NCBI GenBank assembly: GCA_002838185.1
Contig: CP017948.1
Location: 868,001 to 932,000 of the forward strand
Direction of reading: 5' to 3'
DNA from: Tenericutes bacterium MO-XQ
GTDB taxonomy: Bacteria > Bacillota_I > Bacilli_A > Acholeplasmatales > Acholeplasmataceae
DNA length: 64,000 nucleotides
The notes under the pieces are model-generated. The model saw nothing but the letters and a program-made list of their open reading frames with translations. It ran no database searches and was not told the DNA's origin. The position numbers were made by a program, and so were the translations under genes. Positions within the stretch are counted from its first letter, which is position 1; every line of letters starts with the position of its first letter. Shown in pieces: positions 50,442 through 58,595 of this stretch.

Positions 50442-50690
50442 ACATTTGTAACGAATACTGTTATCAAAAAAAGATAAGATGTCATAAAAACCATACAAAT
50501 GTAACTAAACTATTCTCATATCAATCAACACATTTGTGACAAATATTCTTATCATATTAGAAAAAATTGTATAAATGCACACGCATGTATTAGAAGTATT
50601 CTATTGTTAATCTATTCATTTGTAACGAATACTGTTCTTAAAATAGATAAAATATATCATAAAAGCATACAAACATAATAAAAATCGGTC
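50442..50690. repeat. Tandem repeat, about 2.8 units of 86-88 bp
   Basis: Units start at 50442, 50530 and 50616 with (A/T)CATTTGTAACGAATACTG or a variant. Inside each unit a second related phrase occurs, so TGTAACNAATACTNTTNTCA-like words begin at 50447, 50500, 50535, 50586 and 50621 (spacing 53, 35, 51, 35). Units 1 and 3 agree best and unit 2 has diverged. The arrangement looks like iterons rather than CRISPR, which needs near-identical short repeats. Confidence 0.65.
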
Positions 50691-50715
50691 ACTTTTTAAG
50701 TTTCCGATTTTTTTA
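50680..50715. terminator. Bidirectional terminator hairpin
   Basis: AAAAATCGG (50680-50688) pairs with CCGATTTTT (50704-50712). T tracts follow on both strands, so it can end the minus-strand gene at 50762 and any transcript from the repeat region. Confidence 0.7.
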
Positions 50716-50761
50716 GTGAAATTTAAAAAATTCTAAATAGATTCAAAATTAGCTAAGTTGC

Positions 50762-51442
50762 TTATTTCCAATCTGGAATCTTATAGATACTTCTTGTAGA
50801 TAAATATCTCTCAAGAACATTATCAATACCCAAATCATCCAGTATAGTTTTTAAAAATGCAATAACATGTTTTGGATACCTCAAAATTTTATGGATATCA
50901 TAAAATGCTATGTCATCATACAGTTTTACAGATGAATCTAAAAATTGATGAAACTGGTCTAGATCAATGTTTGTTATTTTATGAAAACCACAAAGAACAT
51001 CCATGAGCTGAATGATAGAAGTTGTAGTGGGATCAAAATCAAAAGGCAAGAATAAGAATCTTGAATTACCTATTTTCTTTGATAGCTCGTCTATTCGATT
51101 TGTATAATAAAGATACTCTTTTGCAATAACCTTAGATAACTTTAACCGATAATATAATCCATCACCTACTAGAGTACCATCGTTGTTGTTAGAGAAGACA
51201 AATGATTTAATTTGATATTGTCTAATATTTACGCGTTTACCATCTCGATATTTAGGGAGATAAAAGATACCTTTTTGAAACATGATAATTGATTCATCTT
51301 TTTGCATGCGGTTTATAATTTTAGAATAAGTTGATTCCATGCAAAAATCGATAAAATATCTTTCATAAATTTCTCTTGAATTAAACAGCTGATTCTTTGG
51401 CAGCTGCAGGATTATTTCTTTCACTTCAGATGTTATATTCAT
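50762..51442 (-). CDS. AbiEi/DUF6088-like protein
   Basis: 226 residues. The N-terminal about 75 residues look like the winged-helix domain of AbiEi-type antitoxins and DUF6088 proteins: 'LPKNQLFNSREIYERYF', 'STYSKIINRMQKDESIIMFQ' and 'KGIFYLPKYRDGKRVN'. The rest is unassigned. In type IV toxin-antitoxin systems a nucleotidyltransferase toxin (AbiEii) should sit downstream, but none is present: the neighbouring sequence is non-coding. So this may be an orphan antitoxin or a stand-alone regulator. ATG 51442 has AAGGAA eight bases upstream. Confidence 0.65.
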   Translation of the reverse strand: MNITSEVKEIILQLPKNQLFNSREIYERYFIDFCMESTYSKIINRMQKDESIIMFQKGIFYLPKYRDGKRVNIRQYQIKSFVFSNNNDGTLVGDGLYYRLKLSKVIAKEYLYYTNRIDELSKKIGNSRFLFLPFDFDPTTTSIIQLMDVLCGFHKITNIDLDQFHQFLDSSVKLYDDIAFYDIHKILRYPKHVIAFLKTILDDLGIDNVLERYLSTRSIYKIPDWK

Positions 51443-52246
51443 GTTGATCACTTCCTTGTCATAATATGATACCAAAATATAAGATTTTATAAAATACCCT
51501 TTATACTGAAAACGTAAAATGATATATCGTCTTGACACATTCAGCACAGTGATTGTGTGAAAAATGATAAATCGCTATAATTTTGAGAACTGTACTTTGT
51601 TATGTTGTCGCTATGAAACCAATGTATTTTGTTATGAAAATCATAGTGATTAAACGTCTTTATAAAGAGAAAAAAAGTCATTTTTTACTTGACTTTTGGG
51701 GTGAATTATGCGTCGGCACCTTGACCTTGGACAGTAAACTGTCGGTTACTATGTCATCCTTATGCAGCGCTTGACATCTGTTACATCAATATTTGTAAAA
51801 TCCACTAAGATGAGTGAAAAACTCGTCTTTTTTAATGTCTTTTATCTTTGGTTTTCATTTCCATGCATATTTTCAAACATGATATATACTTATGAGCTAA
51901 ATAGAGCCATAGTTGATATATTAAAAGTGAAAAACATATCCATATATCATATACTCATTCAAGGTTTTGAGTCTGATATGAATTGAAACGAATGAGTAGG
52001 AACTTAAGCAAATAAAAGCGGTTATAAAAATTTAATCATGCTTAACTTATTATTTTTATCGAAATATATTATAGATGACGATCGAAAAGTGTTTTGACCT
52101 TGTCCCGTTGCTTAGAACAGTCTGTTCTTTACTTGTTGTAATTGATCATGTGAATAGTACACTATAGTGAGTTTATTGGGTTGCTATTATTAGCCTTTAG
52201 AGTGATATATATAGTAACCAAAAAATTATAAGGAGACTATAGACTT
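51443..52246. other. Non-coding stretch with a terminator
   Basis: About 800 bases. Short frames at 51583-51774 and 51762-51986 lack ribosome binding sites and family features, and I do not call them genes. A convincing plus-strand terminator at 51807-51832 means that something is transcribed rightwards into it, possibly a small RNA of 200-280 bases starting after 51550. AGAACAGTCTGTTCT at 52114-52128 is an inverted repeat. Confidence 0.5.
51807..51832 (+). terminator. Rho-independent terminator without upstream gene
   Basis: AAGATGAGT (51807-51815), loop GAAAA, ACTCGTCTT (51821-51829) with one G-T wobble, then T tract. Confidence 0.75.
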
Positions 52247-52681
52247 ATGAGTAAAGAACAAAGTTTAAGAACGTGGATCGAATCATTTAATAAAGGTGAA
52301 TTCGACTCAAAAGATTTACAAACACAAATTAAAGCTGGTTGGTATGATTGGTTTTGTAAAGATGAAAGCTTAGCAAACAAAACTAAACGTATGGGAAACA
52401 TCGTCAAACAATTTAAAGATGGTGGAAAAGTTAATCTTGATAAAATCTATGTTTGGTTCAAAAATAACTGCCCACTTGCTGGGCCACTTTATGATGATTT
52501 TAGAATAGCTGATATAGAATCTGGTGATACACTTTTCACTATCCAGATTAACTGTTTTAGAGAAGAAAAGCGATATACAGTTTACGGAAAGAAAAACGAC
52601 TTTGATACATCGCTTTTGAATACAGATTCAATCAAAGAATTAGTGAGTTGGTTTAATGAAGGGTGGCAGGACAATGTTTAA
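52247..52681 (+). CDS. Phage-type protein of unknown function
   Basis: 144 residues, soluble, with many aromatics ('GWYDWFCKDESLANKTKRMG', 'SWFNEGWQ') and 'VYVWFKNNCPLAGPLYDDFR'-like middle part (reads IYVWFKNN). No family recognised. ATAAGGAGACT precedes the ATG. It overlaps the next gene by eight bases. Small genes like this pair are common in temperate phages and islands of Firmicutes. Confidence 0.65.
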   Translation: MSKEQSLRTWIESFNKGEFDSKDLQTQIKAGWYDWFCKDESLANKTKRMGNIVKQFKDGGKVNLDKIYVWFKNNCPLAGPLYDDFRIADIESGDTLFTIQINCFREEKRYTVYGKKNDFDTSLLNTDSIKELVSWFNEGWQDNV

Positions 52682-53054
52682 AGAATCTAATGCACATCCT
52701 AAAGGTATCAAAACAACTGATTGTGTGGTAAGAGCAATCACAACAACAACTAACTCTGATTACTTAGAAGTTAGAAGAGAGTTAAATAGAAAGAAAAAAG
52801 AACTCGGGTTCTCGAGTTATAAAGACACTCAGTTCTTATATGAATACTTAAAAGATTATCCTAGACTGATATTTAAACCGGTTAAAGGTGAACCAAGAAT
52901 TAAAGGTAGTGATTTTACAGAACTATATCCTAGAGGAACTTATATTCTTAAAATGGCTGGTCATATAACAGCGTGTGTTGATGGAGTCATACTGGATACA
53001 TGGGATTATAGTTATCGTTCAGTTTATACAGCATGGGAGATATTTAAAAAGTAA
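52674..53054 (+). CDS. Papain-like small cysteine protease-fold protein (putative)
   Basis: 126 residues. 'GIKTTDCVVRAIT' (Cys17 at the start of a helix), 'GTYILKMAGHITACVDG' (His97) and 'VILDTWDYS' (Asp108) follow the C-H-D/N order and strand context of papain-like folds such as C39-type peptidases. Proteins of this form occur in phages, with roles mostly unknown. A catalytic role is inferred from these three residues only. ATG 52674 has GGTGGCAGG upstream; ATG 52656 is an alternative. A terminator follows. Confidence 0.6.
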   Translation: MFKESNAHPKGIKTTDCVVRAITTTTNSDYLEVRRELNRKKKELGFSSYKDTQFLYEYLKDYPRLIFKPVKGEPRIKGSDFTELYPRGTYILKMAGHITACVDGVILDTWDYSYRSVYTAWEIFKK

Positions 53055-53082
53055 AAAGCCCGGTTACCAGCCGGACTCTTTC
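53054..53082 (+). terminator. Rho-independent terminator
   Basis: AAAGCCCGG (53055-53062 region) pairs with CCGGACTCTTT (53071-53081) with one internal mismatch. GC-rich stem directly after the stop codon. Confidence 0.65.
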
Positions 53083-53206
53083 AAATTTAAATCTCTAAGC
53101 TTTCCTGAATAAAAGCAATTCTAATTTATCAAAAAATACCAAATATGTCAATAGAAAAGAAAAAAACAATGATTTTCCATATAAATTAGATTAATATTTT
53201 TAAAAA

Positions 53207-53215
53207 TGTTATAAT
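53207..53215 (+). promoter_or_regulatory. Extended -10 promoter
   Basis: TGTTATAAT (TG 53207-53208, TATAAT 53210-53215). It would drive the small gene at 53378 and the E2-like gene with a leader of about 155 bases, in which GGATGT (about 53225) and ACATCC (about 53323) could pair. The 53083-53377 stretch holds no other feature I can support. Confidence 0.5.
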
Positions 53216-53377
53216 TAATGTGTCTGGATGTGAATACTTACCAGGTTTGTGTAGAGTAAATCATTGTAAAATTTAATGTTGTTCATTAAAAACTCGCTCA
53301 CATATGATTCTACGCATAAACATCCAATAAGACATAAATTCAAATTTAAAAATCTATTAATTAGGAGTTGATGACCT

Positions 53378-53506
53378 ATGAACTTAGATAAATCTAAGCA
53401 TATTCCTGGTACAGACCCTAAACCTGAAAAAGGTAACGATAGCGATAAGCGTCCCGGCAAACCTATTACAGAGAAGCCTTCGGACCCCCATTCTCTATCT
53501 AATTAG
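53378..53506 (+). CDS. 42-residue hydrophilic peptide
   Basis: ATG 53378 with AGGAG at 53363-53367 opens a 42-codon frame ending at TAG 53504-53506, nine bases before the next gene. The product is charged and rich in Pro, Lys, Asp and Gly ('HIPGTDPKPEKGNDSDKRPG') and should be disordered. It has no signal peptide and no C-terminal diglycine. The properly spaced ribosome binding site and tight fit before the E2-like gene support a real gene. Function unknown. Confidence 0.55.
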   Translation: MNLDKSKHIPGTDPKPEKGNDSDKRPGKPITEKPSDPHSLSN

Positions 53507-53515
53507 GGTATAAAT

Positions 53516-54349
53516 ATGAACAATGTTAAGAGCGAGTTTTACAACTTAAAAAAAGTGGATTCAAGATTCACTAGAAAATATTCAGGAACTTGGTATTATA
53601 TTGAAATGTCTCCCAGACCCTCAGACAGAGATTTTTTCTTAGTAATTAGCGACTTAATAAGGAAAGAAACCATTGAATTTAACCAGAATGTGAAACTGCT
53701 ACATTCTAGATCTTGTCAGAAAAAGCATTCTATTCCACAAGATTTGAAAAAAGCATTAAAAAGAATAATAAATGATTTGTCTGATTTAAAATTTAAGGTC
53801 TTAATAAAGGAACCTAAGTTTGATATACCAAGTGGCACATTCAGAGAATTTCATGGTCAGCCTTTGGTATTCATATTGGACCCTATAATTAACTTTGATA
53901 AATATCCCAATCATCCTCATTTAAATGCATCTAAAGAGGAAGTATATCCTGCGTCTGTATGCTATACTGATGAATATTCTAAATTAATTACAATGTCTAT
54001 TTCTCAAAAGATTGATTTTGCAATCAAACAAACAGCATTCTGGTTATTCAAACACATGATCTGGGTAAAACTTAATGAAATTAACTTTTCAGATAGTTGG
54101 ATAGGTCCAGAATCAGATAGAGTTAACGAATTAGCTAGATATCAAAATATCAATCCTTCAGGTCCATGCTTTTGCGGATCAAATGCGCTATTTAAAGATT
54201 GTTGTATGAATAGGATTCACAAAACATATTATAAAGAAGACATATCAGATGATATTGTTGAAAAACTCCAACAAAGATGGAGTAAACATAATTCATTTGA
54301 AATGATGTTTCGTAAAGACTTTTTGGAAATCATCCAAGAGTTAAAATAA
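53516..54349 (+). CDS. E2 (UBC)-like protein with C-terminal SEC-C zinc motif
   Basis: 277 residues. The middle reads like a prokaryotic E2 ubiquitin-conjugating fold: 'FHGQPLVFILDPIINFDKYP' strands, 'NHPHLNASKEEVYPASVCY' (HPH at 133-135 and candidate catalytic Cys149), then the helix 'AIKQTAFWLFKHMIWVKLNE' and 'DSWIGPES', similar to the WL…W…G.W.GP pattern of E2 families near ThiF/E1-like genes. Residues 216-230 'GPCFCGSNALFKDCC' are a SEC-C zinc-binding motif (Cys218, 220, 229, 230). No E1, ubiquitin-like or JAB gene is nearby. SEC-C is secure; E2 is by motif resemblance only. Confidence 0.65.
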   Translation: MNNVKSEFYNLKKVDSRFTRKYSGTWYYIEMSPRPSDRDFFLVISDLIRKETIEFNQNVKLLHSRSCQKKHSIPQDLKKALKRIINDLSDLKFKVLIKEPKFDIPSGTFREFHGQPLVFILDPIINFDKYPNHPHLNASKEEVYPASVCYTDEYSKLITMSISQKIDFAIKQTAFWLFKHMIWVKLNEINFSDSWIGPESDRVNELARYQNINPSGPCFCGSNALFKDCCMNRIHKTYYKEDISDDIVEKLQQRWSKHNSFEMMFRKDFLEIIQELK

Positions 54350-54353
54350 TATA

Positions 54354-55985
54354 TCATAATATTACTATCTTCCAATTAAATGTTTTAGAATGATGCATTT
54401 TACAATCACCTTCAAGCAATGACTTTTCTGTCATTGCTTTTTTAATTTTATACGGTGATACTATATCACCGGTAGCATTAATCACCAAAACATAATTCTG
54501 ATCATCAACTCTAACCAACTGTTTTACAAAGCTAAGAAGCATCTTAGGTGTTAATGTCTCTAAAGGATATTCAAATGACTGAATTCTTTGTTTAAGATTA
54601 TTTGCATGTCTTAATGCATGATCATGTTTAATCTTTTCATCTTCAATATTGATATAGTCAATACTGAATTTGATAATTTCATCTTCTAAATCCTTTAGCA
54701 TTGCAAGTTCAGCTGCATCTCTATGATCTTTTCTTTTTAATGTGTAATATTTATCTTTATACGTTTTGATGATATAGCCTAAGTTATTTAATTGTTCATC
54801 TATCTTATCAATAGACAATAATTGTTGAACACGTTTATCAAACTTTGGTTCTAAGTCGCAAAATTTGCGTCCTAAGGCGTTTAAACTTCGTTTGAGTATA
54901 TGGATAAGTGTTTTACTCATGCCTTTGGGAAAATGGGGATTATTTAAGTAATTGGGGTCAAGCATATTATCTATTATCTCAACATCCTTATCAAGAGGTC
55001 TATCAAATGTTTTATAACTATCTAAGTCAAAAATAAAATCACTTAATACATTGGGTATACTCGTGTTTTTATCATAGGTTCTTTTCTCACTAATCATTAG
55101 TGACTGAACTTTTTGGAAAGTATCCTGATCAATGATAGCTTCATGATGATTTCTTATCACATATTTTGGTTTATCACCATCATTAACAATCGTTCTTTTT
55201 CCTTTTCCATCATGTTTCACGTACGTTTTACCATATTCAATGGTACCAGTATATCTAATATCTTTTAAGATACTATTAATTTGTTGATAATTAGTTATAG
55301 GGAATCCCTTAGTTGATTTTAAGTCTTGTGACTGTGCGTAGGCAATAAGTTCTGACATTACCGATCCATTAAGTTTCATTTCAAATAATGTCTGGATAAT
55401 GTGAACTAATTTAGAGATAGGTTTATATTGTTTATCTTCAGTGATTTCATAGCCAAGAAGTTTATGAAGTGCGACTTGTCCTTTTTGTGCACGCTTTTGA
55501 AATCCCCAACTGATGTTTTGTCCCATGGATTGTGATTCTTGTTCAGCCATACCAGACATCATGGATAAAATCATATCAACTGTTGTATCTGAACTATAGA
55601 TACCTTCCTTTTCAAAGTAGAACTCGACACCTAATCTTCTAGTTTCTTGGATGATTTTAAGCGAATCAACCGTATTTCTAGCAAACCTAGATAAAGATTT
55701 AACTAACACTAAATCAATATGTCCTGCTCTAATTTTTTTGAGTAACTTTTGCAAACCGTCTCTTTTTTCCATAGATCTTCCTGATTTGCCATGATCTGCA
55801 TAGATACCAGCAAAGATATAATCAGGATTAAAAATGATTTCTTTGGCATAATGTTTGATTTGTAAATCAATGGATGATTGTTGCATTTCTAGTTTGGTTG
55901 AAACGCGTGCATAAGCTGCAACGCGTTTCAATCTTGTTTGTGCATATTTAACACTGTTTTTCTCTATAACTTTAATTTCCTTCAT
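54354..55985 (-). CDS. Large serine recombinase, zinc ribbon lacking
   Basis: 543 residues. Catalytic domain: 'RVAAYARVSTKLEMQQSSID' with the nucleophile Ser in ARVST, 'YADHGKSGRSMEKRDGLQKL', 'VLVKSLSRFARN' and 'MMSGMAEQESQSMGQNISWG'. A recombinase domain ('KLLGYEITEDKQYKPISKLV') and a coiled-coil C-terminus follow. The zinc ribbon expected near residue 320 is absent and replaced by 'FIFDLDSYKTFDRPLDKDVE'. Its start overlaps the end of the partner recombinase by 14 bases, so the two are translated together and likely act as a pair. Confidence 0.9.
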   Translation of the reverse strand: MKEIKVIEKNSVKYAQTRLKRVAAYARVSTKLEMQQSSIDLQIKHYAKEIIFNPDYIFAGIYADHGKSGRSMEKRDGLQKLLKKIRAGHIDLVLVKSLSRFARNTVDSLKIIQETRRLGVEFYFEKEGIYSSDTTVDMILSMMSGMAEQESQSMGQNISWGFQKRAQKGQVALHKLLGYEITEDKQYKPISKLVHIIQTLFEMKLNGSVMSELIAYAQSQDLKSTKGFPITNYQQINSILKDIRYTGTIEYGKTYVKHDGKGKRTIVNDGDKPKYVIRNHHEAIIDQDTFQKVQSLMISEKRTYDKNTSIPNVLSDFIFDLDSYKTFDRPLDKDVEIIDNMLDPNYLNNPHFPKGMSKTLIHILKRSLNALGRKFCDLEPKFDKRVQQLLSIDKIDEQLNNLGYIIKTYKDKYYTLKRKDHRDAAELAMLKDLEDEIIKFSIDYINIEDEKIKHDHALRHANNLKQRIQSFEYPLETLTPKMLLSFVKQLVRVDDQNYVLVINATGDIVSPYKIKKAMTEKSLLEGDCKMHHSKTFNWKIVIL

Positions 55986-57669
55986 GAATGGTTACCTCGT
56001 AGTATATATTTTCTTTTGTTGTGTAATCAAAATATGTGCCTATTAAGATAGAAGGTGTTTTCTTTATGGTATCAATTTGTAAATGTAGATCATCAATGGT
56101 TGAGAATGTATCATCAATGACGTATCTCACATGATGTTTACCCATCATTAGAACTAAACCGAAGAAGCTTTTAATAATGCTTAAATCTTGAAAATTCGTT
56201 TGTATAAATGATTCTAATGCATAATAGCGTCTACGCATGAGATGTTCTTTTTTGATTTGATTGGTTAGGTTCTCTATGTTAAGTTCTGTATCTTTTAGAT
56301 TCTGCTCTAATCGCTTAAATTCTTTTTTATATTCTAAATCTGTCATATTACTGTGCAGTTGATTTTTAGATAGTGCTTTAATCTGATTACCAATTTCAAC
56401 ATATTCGTGTTTGAGTGTTTTTAATGGTTCATGTGAATTGGTTTGTTCTAATGTTTCTTTCATATAATCCATAATTGATTTTTGCATATCTTTGGTTTGT
56501 GTAAGTCTTTCAATGACATGAAGTGTTGCACGTTCTAATAATGGTTCATGTATGGATGGATTATCACAGTTATGAGGATTGTTTCTTGAAGTATGACATT
56601 TAAGCATACTCTTTTTAAATGTTGTCCCTGAGTTATGCATCTTTGAATTATAGATGCGATGGCATCTAGAACAATAAACCAATCCTTTCATAGGTTTATG
56701 TGCAAGATGCTTAAACCTTTCTTTAGAATCTTCTGATAAAATCACATCTCTTGCATGTATCATCGTTTGAACAATATCAAAGGTTTCACGGTCAATGATG
56801 GGTTCATGTGCATTTTTAATATAATATTTTGTTGCATGACCATCATTGATCACGGCTTGATGCGTTAGATAATCAATGGTTACTGTTTTTTGAAGCATTA
56901 AATCTCCTGCATATTTTTCATTCATCAATATTTCTTTAACGGTATCTGAATACCAGTTCACACGACCAAGTCCATTTTTGATTTTCTCATCCGTTAAATG
57001 TCTAGCAAGACTTGTAATACTCATCCCATTTAAATATTTATGAAAGATGTATCTAACGGTTTTAGCTTGTTCTTCATTGATGATTAAGGTACCTTCTTTA
57101 TCTTTGTCATAACCTAAAAAGCGATTGGTATTCATGATGAGCCTACCTTGTTCAAAGCGTTTTTGGATACCCCATTTGGTGTTTTCACTAATCGATCTTG
57201 ATTCCTCTTGAGCCATAGAAGACATGACTGTTAGAATAAAGTCTATCTTTGGATCAAGAGAAGATAAGTTTTCTTTTTCAAAATAAATTTCAACATTGAT
57301 ATTTCTTAAGGATTGTATGACTGTAAGGATATCAATGGTATTTCGTGAAAATCTTGATATGGATTTCGTTAAGATTAAATCAATATGTCCATCTTCAGCT
57401 GCTTGGATCATACTTAAGAATCCTGGACGTTTACTCATCATCGTTCCTGTGATACCTTCATCACAGTACATACCTGCAAACTCCCATTCATCATTTTTAT
57501 TAATCCTTTGTGTAAACTCTTCAATTTGTGCTTGATAACTATGAAGCTGATCTGTTTCATCTGTGGATACTCTGGCGTAAGCAGCTACTTTTTTCTTTCT
57601 AATCACTTGATTCGTGATAAAGTCTTTAAACTTAGGTTTTGGTTCAATAATTTCTACAATTTGTCTCAT
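55972..57669 (-). CDS. Large serine recombinase with zinc ribbon
   Basis: 565 residues. 'KVAAYARVSTDETDQLHSYQ' contains the catalytic Ser, followed by 'YCDEGITGTMMSKRPGFLSM', 'ILTKSISRFSRNTIDILTV' and 'MSSMAQEESRSISENTKWGI'. Then a recombinase domain, a zinc ribbon 'LVYCSRCHRIYNSKMH…CHTSRNNPHNC', and a coiled coil. Such enzymes integrate and excise mobile elements at att sites. AGGAGG precedes the ATG. Together with the overlapping partner this recalls two-recombinase elements such as those carrying ccrA/ccrB (comparison, not an identification). Confidence 0.92.
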   Translation of the reverse strand: MRQIVEIIEPKPKFKDFITNQVIRKKKVAAYARVSTDETDQLHSYQAQIEEFTQRINKNDEWEFAGMYCDEGITGTMMSKRPGFLSMIQAAEDGHIDLILTKSISRFSRNTIDILTVIQSLRNINVEIYFEKENLSSLDPKIDFILTVMSSMAQEESRSISENTKWGIQKRFEQGRLIMNTNRFLGYDKDKEGTLIINEEQAKTVRYIFHKYLNGMSITSLARHLTDEKIKNGLGRVNWYSDTVKEILMNEKYAGDLMLQKTVTIDYLTHQAVINDGHATKYYIKNAHEPIIDRETFDIVQTMIHARDVILSEDSKERFKHLAHKPMKGLVYCSRCHRIYNSKMHNSGTTFKKSMLKCHTSRNNPHNCDNPSIHEPLLERATLHVIERLTQTKDMQKSIMDYMKETLEQTNSHEPLKTLKHEYVEIGNQIKALSKNQLHSNMTDLEYKKEFKRLEQNLKDTELNIENLTNQIKKEHLMRRRYYALESFIQTNFQDLSIIKSFFGLVLMMGKHHVRYVIDDTFSTIDDLHLQIDTIKKTPSILIGTYFDYTTKENIYYEVTIHEGN

Positions 57670-57763
57670 GGTGAAGACCTCCTATTTCTTTTTATTAGTG
57701 AGTATATTACCTAGTTACTTTCTTTATAGCAAGTCTTTTTGGCGATACTAAAGGGTCAAAAGC

Positions 57764-57826
57764 AGTATAAAAAAAGAAAGTGAACAATTGCCATCCACTA
57801 GGGATAGGTCTTGTCCACTTTCTTTG
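57764..57826 (-). terminator. Long hairpin terminator
   Basis: AAAGAAAGTGAACAA (57770-57784 region) and TTGTCCACTTTCTTT (57812-57826) form a 15-bp stem with one mismatch. On the minus strand a T run follows, so it ends the XRE gene at 57888. A separate small inverted repeat ACCAACA-GT-TGTTGGT lies at about 57869-57884, just after that gene's stop. Confidence 0.6.
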
Positions 57827-57887
57827 TCTTCACCGCTATCAGTATATAACAGTAATTTAGTTATCACAACCAACAGTTGTTGGTATT

Positions 57888-58595
57888 TTAATAAAAAAAT
57901 GCACCTTCAGTTTTTTTCATCTGACGATCATAGATGACTTTAACAACAATGCCCTCAACCATCTCTTTAAAATATTTTTCAGCTATGTGAGCAACTTGTC
58001 CTTTATAGAAGTATTGAACAATTCTTGGCGTTACACTGTTTTCAACAACTTTAGCTTTTGTGAAATGTTTTCTTGTCGTAACTATGCCATCAACAATATC
58101 CGGTATAGAAATGAAATAATAATTATATTCAGTGGTTAAATTAAATTTGAATCCACCTGTTTTCCTGTAGATGATTCTTGTAAACTTAGGAAGGCCTGTA
58201 TCAACATCATCAACAAAAAGAATCACATGAGTCATAATGTATTTTGAATGAAAGATATTCTTTTTAAGATCATATGTATCTTTTATAAGATCCATAGGGT
58301 ATACATTGAGTAGCTCATTATATCCATTTAACTCATAATATTCACTTTTTTCTTTTTTACTCGTTGGAATATAGTATTGTAATAATTCAGCAAGCGTGCA
58401 ATGATATATCTCTGCTAAAGCAATCAGTACAGACATGGGCATGTCACTGGTTCCGTTTTCGTAATTATATAGTGTTTGTTTGTTGATATATATTTTATGA
58501 AACTTAAGTTCTTCAATGACTTGAGGTACAGTTAATCTATTTAATTCTCTTTCGTATTTTCCAATCGCATAATACTTTTTTTCTTTGTAGGGCAT
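57888..58595 (-). CDS. XRE family regulator with unknown C-terminal domain
   Basis: 235 residues. N-terminal helix-turn-helix ('LTVPQVIEELKFHKIYINKQ', 'TLYNYENGTSDMPMSVLIAL', 'AEIYHCTLAELL') fused to about 150 residues without recognised family that contain 'YIMTHVILFVDDVDTGLPKF'. AGAGGAA precedes the ATG. Placed upstream of the serine recombinases in the same direction, it is likely the element's control protein (inference). Confidence 0.78.
   Translation of the reverse strand: MPYKEKKYYAIGKYERELNRLTVPQVIEELKFHKIYINKQTLYNYENGTSDMPMSVLIALAEIYHCTLAELLQYYIPTSKKEKSEYYELNGYNELLNVYPMDLIKDTYDLKKNIFHSKYIMTHVILFVDDVDTGLPKFTRIIYRKTGGFKFNLTTEYNYYFISIPDIVDGIVTTRKHFTKAKVVENSVTPRIVQYFYKGQVAHIAEKYFKEMVEGIVVKVIYDRQMKKTEGAFFY

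Noticed and set aside
50442-50690. CRISPR array
   Set aside because: Repeat words are degenerate and unevenly spaced (53/35/51/35), units are 86-88 bp, and no cas gene is nearby.
51583-51986. Two overlapping plus-strand frames of 63 and 74 codons
   Set aside because: No ribosome binding sites, no family features, and the terminator at 51807-51832 cuts through the second one.
49930-52130. Dispersed words such as ACTGTCTGTTCT and AGAACAGTCTGTTCT as LexA/SOS boxes
   Set aside because: Half-site spacing does not match the Firmicute LexA box (five rather than four bases between GAAC and GTTC), and copies are too imperfect to define a motif by eye.
53215-53460. 81-codon minus-strand frame opposite the 42-codon gene
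   Set aside because: No ribosome binding site, and it runs against the small plus-strand gene, which has one and fits tightly before the E2-like gene.
57842-57887. Small inverted repeat ACCAACA-GT-TGTTGGT as a terminator or att core
   Set aside because: It lacks a T tract on either strand, and no second copy was found that would define a recombination site.
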